From Silvibacterium sp. (GTDB lineage Bacteria > Acidobacteriota > Terriglobia > Terriglobales > Acidobacteriaceae), in the NCBI GenBank assembly GCA_019234945.1, contig JAFAKX010000149.1, positions 1-41,472 of the forward strand: a stretch of 41,472 bases of DNA, in the 5' to 3' direction. This document shows positions 33,001 to 41,372 of this stretch, in pieces. The translations under genes and the position numbers were made by a program. The notes beneath the pieces are model-generated. The model was not told where the DNA came from. It saw nothing but the letters and a program-made list of their open reading frames with translations, and did not search any database. The first letter of the stretch is position 1, and every line of letters begins with the position of its first letter.

Positions 33001-33852
33001 ATGCAACCTGCGCGCCGCAATGCGTTGCTCGCAACACTCCCACCCTTCGTCTGGATCGCACTCTTTCTTTTTCTGCCATACTGCCTGCTCTTCTGCTACA
33101 GCTTCTGGAGCCTCAGCGAATTTCAACAGATTCTGCACCACCCGGCGCTGGCCAACTATGCGCATCTGTTCTCCAATCCGCTCTATCTCACGGTAATCCT
33201 GCGCTCGCTTCGCATCGCGTTCTCAGTTGTAGGGCTCTCGCTCCTGATCGGCTATCCGCTGGCCTTCTTCCTTGTCTTTCATGCCGGGCGCCGTCGCTAC
33301 TTGCTCTATCAGGCAGTCATTATTCCGCTTTGGGTCAGCTACCTGGTGCGGGCATATGCATGGAAGGTCATCTTCGGCAACGAAGGAGTATTCAATACAC
33401 TTCTGCTGTGGTCCCACGCAGCGTCGCATCCGCTCAGCTTCCTGCTGTACAGCCCTTTTGCCGTAATTGTTACCCTCACCCACATCTACGTGCCCTTTGT
33501 TGTGCTGCCGGTTGTTGCTTCGCTCGAAAAGATTCCGCGCGAGCTGATCGAATCGTCGAGTGACCTTGGGGCTCGGCCCGGGCAGACCTTTCTGCGCGTG
33601 ATTCTTCCCCTTTCGCTGCCCGGAGTCATCTCGGGAGCCACGTTCGCTCTGCTGCTCAGCTTCGGAGATTTCCTCGCGCCGCTGCTGCTCGGCGGCCCAA
33701 GCAGCGTGATGATCGCGAATATCGTCGCTAATCTTTTCGGAGCCGACTACAACTGGCCCCTCGGAGCGGCCGTTGCCGTTGTGATCATGGTCATGGTTGT
33801 GGTCATCCTGACCGTCACACAAAGGCTGGAAAAGCGCTGGAGAACAGCATGA
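33001..33852 (+). CDS. potB: polyamine ABC transporter permease (PotB-like)
   Basis: The 283-residue inner-membrane permease has six predicted helices. Its cytoplasmic EAA-type loop reads ELIESSSDLGARPGQTFLRV followed by ILPLSLPGVISG, which contacts the ATPase. ATG 33001 is preferred: AGGA lies six bases upstream, right after the potA stop. An in-frame ATG at 32965 would overlap potA and gives an unlikely N-terminus. LGGPSSVMIANIVANLFG near the end matches PotB-type subunits. Its stop overlaps the next start (ATGA). Confidence 0.92.
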   Translation: MQPARRNALLATLPPFVWIALFLFLPYCLLFCYSFWSLSEFQQILHHPALANYAHLFSNPLYLTVILRSLRIAFSVVGLSLLIGYPLAFFLVFHAGRRRYLLYQAVIIPLWVSYLVRAYAWKVIFGNEGVFNTLLLWSHAASHPLSFLLYSPFAVIVTLTHIYVPFVVLPVVASLEKIPRELIESSSDLGARPGQTFLRVILPLSLPGVISGATFALLLSFGDFLAPLLLGGPSSVMIANIVANLFGADYNWPLGAAVAVVIMVMVVVILTVTQRLEKRWRTA

Positions 33853-34670
33853 ATCCAGTCCGCAGGCCTACAATGCTCATCGGACTTGCTGCCTTCTCCT
33901 ATGCGTTCCTGTACTTCCCTATCGTCATCCTGGTTCTCTACTCATTCAATCGCGACGGAGTCGGTGGATTTCCTCCGCGCCACCTGACGTTCGAGTGGTA
34001 TCGCGCGCTTTTCGCTGATGCATCTATGTGGAGCGCAATCGGGAACAGCGTCATCGTTGCATTGGCCGCAGTCGTCATCTCTATACTGATCGGATTTCCC
34101 GCTGCTTACGCCCTCGATCGGTATAGCTTCCCCGGCAAAGCCGCATTCCGGCGGTTTATTTTGCTACCACTCATTGTGCCTGGAGTGATTACCGGCATTT
34201 CTCTGCTTCTGCTTGTTGTAAGCGCTGGAATTCACCTGAGTCTCGTTACAGTCGCGTTGGGGCATGCAACCGCGCTTACCGCGGTCGCCACTACGGAGAT
34301 CTTTGCTGGGTTTTCCAGGCTCGACCGATCCTACGAGGAAGCTTCCGCTGATCTTGGCGCAAGCGGATTACAGACCCTGCGCCGCATTATCCTGCCCCTG
34401 ATGCGCACTTCCCTGCTTGGTACGGCGCTTCTTGTCTTTACGCTCTCCATGGATGAAATCGCCGTCACGTTTTTCCTGATTGGCCGTGAGAACACGCTGC
34501 CGCTCGAAATATGGTCGCGGCTGCGGCGCGGCGCAACTCCGGAGATGAATGCCATTTCCACGCTGATATTTGTATTTTCGGTCGTAACCATATTCATTTC
34601 ACAACGGCTGATTACGGATCGCGAGACGGACCTTAGTCCCACTCCAGAGATCTCAGGAGCAGCGCAATGA
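33849..34670 (+). CDS. potC: polyamine ABC transporter permease (PotC-like)
   Basis: The second membrane subunit, 273 residues, begins with an uncleaved helix (FSYAFLYFPIVILVLYSFN). It has the EAA-type loop SYEEASADLGASGLQTLRRI followed by ILPLMRT. The segment FTLSMDEIAVTFFLIGRENT is characteristic of PotC/PotI proteins. GGAG lies six bases before ATG 33849, which overlaps the potB stop. Its own stop overlaps the amine-oxidase start, so transport and oxidation genes are translationally coupled. Confidence 0.93.
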   Translation: MNPVRRPTMLIGLAAFSYAFLYFPIVILVLYSFNRDGVGGFPPRHLTFEWYRALFADASMWSAIGNSVIVALAAVVISILIGFPAAYALDRYSFPGKAAFRRFILLPLIVPGVITGISLLLLVVSAGIHLSLVTVALGHATALTAVATTEIFAGFSRLDRSYEEASADLGASGLQTLRRIILPLMRTSLLGTALLVFTLSMDEIAVTFFLIGRENTLPLEIWSRLRRGATPEMNAISTLIFVFSVVTIFISQRLITDRETDLSPTPEISGAAQ

Positions 34671-36073
34671 ACACCAGCGCGCTGAGCAAGTACGCTGGAC
34701 CCGCTCCAATCACACGGCGACTCTTTCTTGCCAATGCAGCTCTGGCCGCGTTTGGACTACCCCTTTACGCGCAGGTCAAAGCGGCGAAGCCCACCCACTC
34801 GTGCATCGTTGTCGGGGCCGGGTTCGCCGGGCTGGCCGCGGCATACCGCCTCACAGCTGCCGGATGGAACGTCACAGTGCTTGAGGCGCGGAATCGCACT
34901 GGCGGCCGCGCCTGGTCGTACCGCTTTCCGCAGGCTCCGGAGTTGGTCTGCGAGATGGGCGGCGAGTGGATCGGCAAGGATCATCCACGTATCTTGGCGC
35001 TCGCAGAGGAGCTTAACGTACCGCTTGAGCCTCACGCATACCGTGTTTGGCTGCTGCAGCACGAGGAATTGCATGCGCCGGGAAGCTGGAATTTCTCCGC
35101 CGAATCGCAAGCCGCATGGAAGCGATTCATGGACAAGTACAAGAGTTCCACCGAACAGGAGAGGCGCCGCCTCGACGACTACGACTGGTGGACTTGGCTC
35201 GGAAAGATTGGCATCACTGACGGCGACCGCCGCATTCGCGAAATCATGGATTCGACCGACTACGGCGAGTCCATCCGGCAGGTCTCGGCCTACGTCGCCG
35301 CAGATGAATACGTCGACACCGACTACATCAACCCTAACAGCACTGACGAAATGGACTTTCACGTACGCGGCGGCAACAGCGTGCTTATCGATGCGATTGC
35401 GGCGCGCCTCGCGCCAGGCGCGTTGCACCTGAATTCGCCAGTGAAGTCAATTACGGAGCGCGCCGGTCGCGTGACCGTCGCAACAGCAAATGAAAGGTTC
35501 ACCTCCGACTCCTGCATCTTCACTGCTCCAGCTTCGGTGCTCAACTCGATCCAGTTCGATCCGCCGCTTTCATCCGCAAAGGCCCTCGCTGCCGATGAGC
35601 TCGAGTATGGACGCATCATTAAGTCGCAGATGCTGTTCGACCGCCGATTCTGGCCGGCGGAAGATTTCTCGCTAATGAGCGACGAAACCTCGCAGCAGTA
35701 TTTTCACAGTACACAAGGACAGCCGGGACCGCGCGGCATTCTTTGCTCTTATGCGATTGGAGACAAAGCCGACGTACTTTCTTCGCAATCCAAACCGGAT
35801 CGCCAGGCGCAGTTGATGCGCGATCTCAAGGCAGTATGCCCCGACGCTGCTGCGGCGCTTATCGACACCTTCGATCAGCCCTGGCAGTACGACCCGCTGG
35901 CGCATGGCGCTTACGCGATCTACCGCCCTGGGCAGTGGTTCCGCATCCGCCCGCTGCTCGAGCAGCCTCACGGCAAGGTGCTCTTTGCGGGCGAGCACCT
36001 CGGTGAATGGCAGGGCTTTATGGAAGGTGCGGTCAGCACAGGCGAAATCGCCGCCCAGCATCTTCTGCGTTGA
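34667..36073 (+). CDS. Tat-exported flavin monoamine/polyamine oxidase
   Basis: This 468-residue FAD enzyme starts with a twin-arginine-like signal: R17-R18 in ITRRLFLANAALAAFGLPLYAQ (quoted part: ITRRLFLANAALAAF). The dinucleotide fold has GAGFAG at 50-55, E73 in VLEARNRTGGRAWSY, and the C-terminal FAD motif VLFAGEHLGEWQGFMEGAV. This is the monoamine/polyamine oxidase (MAO/putrescine oxidase) architecture, oxidising a primary or secondary amine to aldehyde, ammonia and reduced flavin. Export would place it in the periplasm. Overlap with potC (ATGA, AGGAG seven bases upstream) ties it to polyamine uptake. Substrate preference is inferred from context; L-amino-acid oxidase activity cannot be excluded. 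Confidence 0.85.
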   Translation: MNTSALSKYAGPAPITRRLFLANAALAAFGLPLYAQVKAAKPTHSCIVVGAGFAGLAAAYRLTAAGWNVTVLEARNRTGGRAWSYRFPQAPELVCEMGGEWIGKDHPRILALAEELNVPLEPHAYRVWLLQHEELHAPGSWNFSAESQAAWKRFMDKYKSSTEQERRRLDDYDWWTWLGKIGITDGDRRIREIMDSTDYGESIRQVSAYVAADEYVDTDYINPNSTDEMDFHVRGGNSVLIDAIAARLAPGALHLNSPVKSITERAGRVTVATANERFTSDSCIFTAPASVLNSIQFDPPLSSAKALAADELEYGRIIKSQMLFDRRFWPAEDFSLMSDETSQQYFHSTQGQPGPRGILCSYAIGDKADVLSSQSKPDRQAQLMRDLKAVCPDAAAALIDTFDQPWQYDPLAHGAYAIYRPGQWFRIRPLLEQPHGKVLFAGEHLGEWQGFMEGAVSTGEIAAQHLLR

Positions 36074-36089
36074 GCTATAGATAGGATCA

Positions 36090-38066
36090 ATGGCCTTTAC
36101 CGACAAAGAACTCGGCATGGATCGCAAGATCACCCGGCGCGATTTCATGAATGGCGCGGCCATGGCGATCGGCGCTGCTGCCGTATCGCGACCAGCGGTG
36201 CTCTTTGCACAAGAAGCCTCTGCACCGATTCAGGAGGCGCAAAATAAGCCGGGATACGATCCGCCCGCGCTCCATGGCATGCGCGGCAGTCACGAAGGAG
36301 CGTATGAAATTGCGCACAGCCTGCGCGACGGCAACTTCTGGCGAAATGCCGGTCAGCCGATCGACACTGAGGAAACCTACGATCTTGTTGTCGTTGGAGG
36401 CGGCATCAGCGGGCTCTCGTCTGCCCGGTTCTTTCATGAGGCGGCAGGCAGACAGGCGCGTGTATTAATTCTTGAGAATCACGATGACTTCGGCGGTCAC
36501 GCGAAACGCAACGAATTCGAGGTTGACGGCGCTTTCCTCCTTGGCTATGGAGGGACCTATGCGATCGAGAGCCCCGCTCCGTACAGCCCCGTCGCCAAAC
36601 AAGTGATCCGCGAACTGGGTATTGATGTTGCTTCCTACAGCTCGCATAACAACGCTGCGCTTTATGGCTCGCTGGGGCTCAAACAGAAAATATTCTTCGA
36701 CCGCGAGACCTTCGGCGCGGACGGTCTTGTCACGAGCCCCTATTCACGGTGGGGTGCGGCCGAGCCCGATCCTTCCAGTCAGAAATGGAATGAGTTCGCC
36801 ACGCAGGCTCCATTGTCCGCAAAGGCAGTAGCGGATGTGAAGCGCCTCTACACACTGAAGGAAGATCTGTACCCGGCTCTCACTTCCGACCAGAAGAAAG
36901 CAAAGCTGGCCCACATGAGCTACGCGAATTACCTGCTGAGGGACGTTAACGTCGATCCACAGGTGGTTGCTTTGCTTCAAGCGCATCCGCAGCCGCTCTA
37001 CGGCCTTGGCATCGATGCGGTCTCCGCGCAGGACGCCTGGGGGCTCGGACTGCCGGGCTTCGACGGTCTCAAGCTGTCTCCCGAACCAGGCCCCGGCATG
37101 GGCCGCGATGCGATCCGCAACGAGGAGGCGGAAGCTTACTTCTTTCACTTCCCCGACGGAAACTCGTCCATCGCGCGCCTGCTCGTCCGCTCTCTCATCC
37201 CGGATGCCGTTCCTGGCAGCTCTGCTTCAGATGTTGTCACAGCTGACATTCACTACGACCAGCTCGATCGGCCCGGCAATGCCACGCGCATCCGGCTCGA
37301 CAGCACGGTAGTTCGCGTTCGCCACATCCCCGATGTCGCGAATGCAAAGGAAGTTGAGGTCGCGTACGTGGAGCAAGGCAGACTCTTTACACTCAAGGCA
37401 TCGTACTGCATCCTCGCCTGCTGGCACGCAATGATTCCGTACCTTAGCAAGGAACTGCCGCCCGAACAAAGGCAGGCTCTCCATTCCGCCGAGAAAGTTC
37501 CCATCGTCTACACAAATGTGGCCCTTAGGAACTGGCAGAGTTTCCAGAAGCTTGAGACATCCAGCATCTACTCACCCGGATGCTACTTCAGCGAAACCAG
37601 TCTCGATCACCGTGTCAGCATCGGCAGCTACCACTGCACCACGAAACCGGCACTGCCTATCGTGCTCACCATGCACCGTTATCCCTGCTCACCCGGACTG
37701 TCCAGCCGCGAGCAGCATCGCGCGGGCCGGCAGGAACTCTATGAGACACCCTTCGAAACCTTCGAGCGCAACATCCGCGAGCAATTGGCGCGCAGCGTGG
37801 GCTCGGGTGGCTTCGATCCCGCGCGCGACATCGCGGCAATCACGGTCAACCGCTGGCCGCACGGCTACGCGTACCAGTACAACTCGTTGTGGGATCCGTT
37901 CTGGCTCGAAGGCGGTCCGCTGCCCTGCGTCGCTGCGCGCCAGCCGTTCGGTCGGGTGGCAATTGCCAATGCCGATGCCGACGCCTACGCCTACTCCGAC
38001 TGTGCCATCAACCAGGCCAACCGCGCAGTCAGCGACCTGAATGTGGGGAAGTTATCTAAGACCTAG
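36090..38066 (+). CDS. spdH: spermidine dehydrogenase-like Tat-exported flavoprotein
   Basis: The 658-residue protein has a classic twin-arginine signal, R16-R17 in KITRRDFMNGAAMAIGAAA. It is followed by YDPPALHGMRGSHEGAYEIA, closely resembling what I recall of Pseudomonas SpdH. An FAD-binding fold has VVVGGGISGLSSARFF (residues 99-114), an acidic LENHDDFGGHAKRNEF and a long substrate domain ending VNRWPHGYAYQYN and FGRVAIANADADAYAY. SpdH-type enzymes cleave spermidine to 1,3-diaminopropane and 4-aminobutanal in the periplasm, passing electrons to an acceptor through flavin and haem. It follows the amine oxidase by 16 nt (AGGA near ATG 36090) and is the last gene of the arm. The haem ligands were not identified. 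Confidence 0.85.
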   Translation: MAFTDKELGMDRKITRRDFMNGAAMAIGAAAVSRPAVLFAQEASAPIQEAQNKPGYDPPALHGMRGSHEGAYEIAHSLRDGNFWRNAGQPIDTEETYDLVVVGGGISGLSSARFFHEAAGRQARVLILENHDDFGGHAKRNEFEVDGAFLLGYGGTYAIESPAPYSPVAKQVIRELGIDVASYSSHNNAALYGSLGLKQKIFFDRETFGADGLVTSPYSRWGAAEPDPSSQKWNEFATQAPLSAKAVADVKRLYTLKEDLYPALTSDQKKAKLAHMSYANYLLRDVNVDPQVVALLQAHPQPLYGLGIDAVSAQDAWGLGLPGFDGLKLSPEPGPGMGRDAIRNEEAEAYFFHFPDGNSSIARLLVRSLIPDAVPGSSASDVVTADIHYDQLDRPGNATRIRLDSTVVRVRHIPDVANAKEVEVAYVEQGRLFTLKASYCILACWHAMIPYLSKELPPEQRQALHSAEKVPIVYTNVALRNWQSFQKLETSSIYSPGCYFSETSLDHRVSIGSYHCTTKPALPIVLTMHRYPCSPGLSSREQHRAGRQELYETPFETFERNIREQLARSVGSGGFDPARDIAAITVNRWPHGYAYQYNSLWDPFWLEGGPLPCVAARQPFGRVAIANADADAYAYSDCAINQANRAVSDLNVGKLSKT

Positions 38067-38074
38067 GCGACGGC

Positions 38075-39766
38075 TCAGTAGTGCCAGATCAGGTCTCCTG
38101 CAAAAGTCAGTTGGGTTGTCTTCGTCGGTGGACCGTTCGCTCCATTGATGAACGGCGCATCGTATGCAGGCTTGTTATAGGCGTGTTCGAAGCGTAGCTC
38201 CGGCCGGAATGTAATCGTACTACCGACCCAGAAGTTGAACCCGAACAAGTGCTCGGAATATGCAGTCTTAGTTCCGGTGCGCTGGCCGGCAAAGTCGTTG
38301 AAGTATTCGTTGCGAATCGTGAAAGATGAGTGGTGATTGTTGAACTCGTGCTCGATGTAGTTCACGATGGCGTAATCGGGGGCATAGCAATGCGTCTGCG
38401 CCGGATTGCATTGTGCTCCGTTGGCGCCGGTAATCAGCGACGGAGAAGTAATCGACCCGGCAAACTGGCCGATATTCGCATTCGACCCGTAACTGATACA
38501 TGGATTCAATTGATAACAAAGATTCGGCACAACTGACTCCCACTGGTACCAGGTCTCTGTGTCCATGTGCCACGTAGCATTGAACTTGTGGTACCAGGTC
38601 AGATAGTACGCAGCTAAATTATTGTAGGCATACTTGCCCGAATTGACCGAGTTAGCGCAAGCATAGAGAGCATCGCCTCCGTCGGACCACGAGTACTGCG
38701 CGCAAAACGTTCCAGTCAGCTTGGCATTGGAAATCCACACAGCCGATTCGCAGCCGCCTGAGACACCCGCCTGAAAAGTCCAGTGATCGCTGTATTTCAC
38801 CGTGTCGACGATGCCGTTTTGTGTATAGCAGTCAAAGGTATAGAGAAGAGAGTGGCTGTAGGTGTAGTTATTCGGCGCTAACTGAGCTTCGATATCCGGC
38901 AGCGAGATATAGCGGCCAACTCGAATGTTCATCCCCTTGCGGACCTTAGGGACGTAAAAGTCGAAGTAGTACATCACTGGGTCGTAGCCGTATTGCTGGC
39001 CGCTCGGTCCAGAAAGCAATTGCTGGCTGAAGATGCCTTTCGCTGTCGTATAGCGATAGTCGAGGCCGTAAAGGTTCGCAAGCCGGAATCCCCAGTCGAA
39101 ATGGTCCGTCTGCACCGTGTCCGGCAGGCGCTCGAGATAAAGTACAGCCTGATCGAGTTGAATCGAGTTGGGAATCACATCGTAGGCAGTTGGAGCGTTC
39201 GCGTACTTGCCTTTGTTGGAAGTGCTCGCGTTGTAGCCTATACTTACCCAGCCATACATCTTGAATCGTGTCTTGTTCTCGTTGATGGCTTGCATCAGCG
39301 GATAGGTCTGTCCATCCGGTTCGCCGATGACGGGAGTGCCACCGATCGGCCAATCCGATGAAGGAAACGGCGGCGAATTGAGCGGGGCCGGATAGCCACG
39401 CCGGGCAGGTTCAGGCCCCGGCAGAACACCGCTGTACTCCGGCGCCCAGTCCTCCAGATACGCATGGCCGAGACGCGAAAAGAAGCCGCGCTTAACCGGC
39501 GGACTGGGAGCAGCGGGAGCAGCGGGCGCATTTTGTGCGCTGTCGGTTGCGAGGCTTGCAAAATAACGCTTCAGATCCATCAAATCGGCAAGCTGGTCTG
39601 TCCCCGTCACAGACGCTGTCGAAGCAGCCGGGTTATCTGACGGAGCGCTTTCCTGCCCTGTTCCGGCAAACGCCGCCCAGGGCTTCGCAACCGCTAAGAG
39701 AAGTACCAGAATGAGGAAACGGCTCGACCCATTCTTGCAATTGCGCTGTACGGTCCAATCGAGCAT
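38075..39766 (-). CDS. outer-membrane beta-barrel porin (BBP2/OmpL-like)
   Basis: The 563-residue protein begins with a signal sequence (RFLILVLLLAVAKPWAAFA, cleavage near residue 35). A Pro/Ala-rich linker follows, then a barrel of alternating aromatic strands: FKMYGWVSIGYNASTS, IQLDQAVLYLERLPD, FDWGFRLANLYGLDYRYTTA, PKVRKGMNIRVGRYISLPD and a last strand TTQLTFAGDLIWHY. The pattern fits the putative beta-barrel porin-2 family. Cysteines are unusually frequent in the middle of the barrel (e.g. TFDCYTQNG, NAKLTGTFCAQYSW). It converges on spdH with eight bases between stops. It may let small cations or amines through the outer membrane, but that is only context. Confidence 0.7.
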   Translation of the reverse strand: MLDWTVQRNCKNGSSRFLILVLLLAVAKPWAAFAGTGQESAPSDNPAASTASVTGTDQLADLMDLKRYFASLATDSAQNAPAAPAAPSPPVKRGFFSRLGHAYLEDWAPEYSGVLPGPEPARRGYPAPLNSPPFPSSDWPIGGTPVIGEPDGQTYPLMQAINENKTRFKMYGWVSIGYNASTSNKGKYANAPTAYDVIPNSIQLDQAVLYLERLPDTVQTDHFDWGFRLANLYGLDYRYTTAKGIFSQQLLSGPSGQQYGYDPVMYYFDFYVPKVRKGMNIRVGRYISLPDIEAQLAPNNYTYSHSLLYTFDCYTQNGIVDTVKYSDHWTFQAGVSGGCESAVWISNAKLTGTFCAQYSWSDGGDALYACANSVNSGKYAYNNLAAYYLTWYHKFNATWHMDTETWYQWESVVPNLCYQLNPCISYGSNANIGQFAGSITSPSLITGANGAQCNPAQTHCYAPDYAIVNYIEHEFNNHHSSFTIRNEYFNDFAGQRTGTKTAYSEHLFGFNFWVGSTITFRPELRFEHAYNKPAYDAPFINGANGPPTKTTQLTFAGDLIWHY

Positions 39767-40030
39767 AAGACCTATTCCTGTTTATCCCGCTCTTTAGAAT
39801 GAGACTCTTACTGGATCCATGACCTATCGAACGGACACGAAAAACAGGCCGACAAGATCGATCGAATCCTATAAATGTGGATGATTGTAGGAACTCACGC
39901 GGGGCATCAAAATTACATAAAGAAACCAGAATGAGAACGTAAGCGTCATAGCTGTACTCCTCCTCATTCAGCTCCTGCTCATCGAATCCCGGAGTTTTCG
40001 CGAATGTGACGTCCGGCGATACAATTCGCC

Positions 40031-40480
40031 ATGGCCGTCGAGCCAGAAAGCGGTCCTCGCGAGGTGTTGGCGCGCCTCGAGCGGGACATGGCGAACGTGA
40101 AGGATGCCCTTGGCCTGCTCGGGGCAAAGCCGTGCACAATTTGCGGGAAGTTCTACCTCCGTTCCAATCCCGGCGACCTTTTCAAGGCCTGTGGAGATTC
40201 TGTCTGCTACGCCTGCTTTTCAAGCTGGTGGTCGGACGCCTGCCCAAAACTCCCTGTCCATGACAGAGAGGCAATCGAACACAAGCTCATGCGTTGGCTG
40301 ATCGATCATCACCATGCCACAGTATTTCGCGAATTTTCAGAACTCCCACCCAGGGAACTTCAGGACCTCCACATAGTCGTCGGATGCCAGGAGTGCAAGG
40401 GCTCAGGCAAGCAGTACGGCACCGAGCGCTGCCGCTGTTGCCACGGAAACGGCACAGTCTGGGTCGTCACGCTGAAGTAG
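40031..40480 (+). CDS. cysteine-rich zinc-finger protein with two CxxCxGxG motifs
   Basis: A 149-residue cytoplasmic protein with a short coiled-coil-like N-terminus (VLARLERDMANVKDALGLLG). A cysteine cluster follows: C35-x2-C38, C54, C59, C62, C71. The C-terminus has two DnaJ-type motifs, C119-QE-C122-KGSG and C134-RC-C137-HGNG. The two CxxCxGxG motifs can form one zinc site, as in DnaJ; the first cluster resembles a treble-clef or RING-like finger. No function is recognised. The ATG follows TTCGCC with no clear ribosome-binding site, but codon use and motifs argue that it is real. It might be a small RNA- or protein-binding adaptor. Confidence 0.68.
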   Translation: MAVEPESGPREVLARLERDMANVKDALGLLGAKPCTICGKFYLRSNPGDLFKACGDSVCYACFSSWWSDACPKLPVHDREAIEHKLMRWLIDHHHATVFREFSELPPRELQDLHIVVGCQECKGSGKQYGTERCRCCHGNGTVWVVTLK

Positions 40481-40633
40481 CGGTGATTCCCATCGGAGTA
40501 CGGATTTCCGTCGAAGGATATAAGGCCGAAATCCTTGAAGATTGAGAGCGTTGTCTGTCGGTACCGCCGAGTTGCCGGAATCCGGGTCCCGGGTGTAAAG
40601 TCCGCTGCTAGACGCGCTCGACGGAGGTGCATC

Positions 40634-40927
40634 ATGCCGAAGAGACGGATATTCGTATGGACAATGGAAGCCGTGTTCGCGGCCGGAATAGTCGCTGGAA
40701 CCGCGATTGCCGCTGATAACACTCAGAAGGTCGATGCCGGAATACCAGCGACCAAACAATTATTGCTCCTGATGGATACAGACAGGAATGGGAAAGTCTC
40801 CAAGCAGGAGTTTATGAACTTTATGGAGGCAGAATTCAACAGACTCGACATTAATCACGACGGAGAGCTGGACGTTCACGAATTGACGCAATTGCAGGTG
40901 CGGCCAAAGGGCGGATATCACCGCTGA
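40634..40927 (+). CDS. small exported EF-hand protein
   Basis: From ATG 40634, preceded by GGAGG six bases upstream, the protein has 97 residues. A signal peptide ends near AIAA (residue 27). Two calcium-binding EF-hand loops follow: D48-T-D50-R-N52-G-K-V-S-K-Q-E59 and D72-I-N74-H-D76-G-E-L-D80-V-H-E83, both with all coordinating positions filled. It should bind calcium outside the cytoplasm. The upstream open frame to 40535 lacks a ribosome-binding site. No partner gene is apparent. Confidence 0.82.
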   Translation: MPKRRIFVWTMEAVFAAGIVAGTAIAADNTQKVDAGIPATKQLLLLMDTDRNGKVSKQEFMNFMEAEFNRLDINHDGELDVHELTQLQVRPKGGYHR

Positions 40928-41372
40928 GGGGTTGTGCTTCTCCCTTTCTTCTTTGGATAACGCAATATCTTTGCTCTATCGTTTTCTCTTGAGCTCTCAG
41001 GCGCCTTTCCTTTGCGGCGTTGCGCATTAACCTGAACGCGTCGCACCCATCCCACACTGAGGAAACCTCATGCAGCTGCGCCCCGGTCTGCTCTGGGATC
41101 TCGTTCGAAGCCGTCGAACTCGCGAGAGCAATCAGGGAGAGAACGGCTGTGGTCCGGACCGACACATTCATCACACTTCCTGTCGCCTTTGTAGACGCAG
41201 ATCGAGTTGTTGCTGATTTGCTGCAGCAGGCTAGAGCCCTCGCACACTCGACCCGTTTGTGAACGATGAAGTGCTCGATCCGGAAGGGGTCGCCGCTTTC
41301 GATCGCCCTTCCTATAGGAGACTCACTCCGGACATTAGGAAATCGTAAAGATTTCTTCCAGGGGAACATAAA
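40928..41372 (+). other. region without a convincing gene; weak candidate reading frame
   Basis: About 445 bases. A plus-strand frame from 41020 to 41262 (80 residues, ending ADLLQQARALAHSTRL) and a minus-strand frame from 41381 to 40851 overlap each other. Neither has recognised motifs or a good ribosome-binding site, and the minus one runs into the EF-hand gene. I do not annotate either as real. GGGGA at 41361-41365 is the ribosome-binding site of the following gene. Confidence 0.4.
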
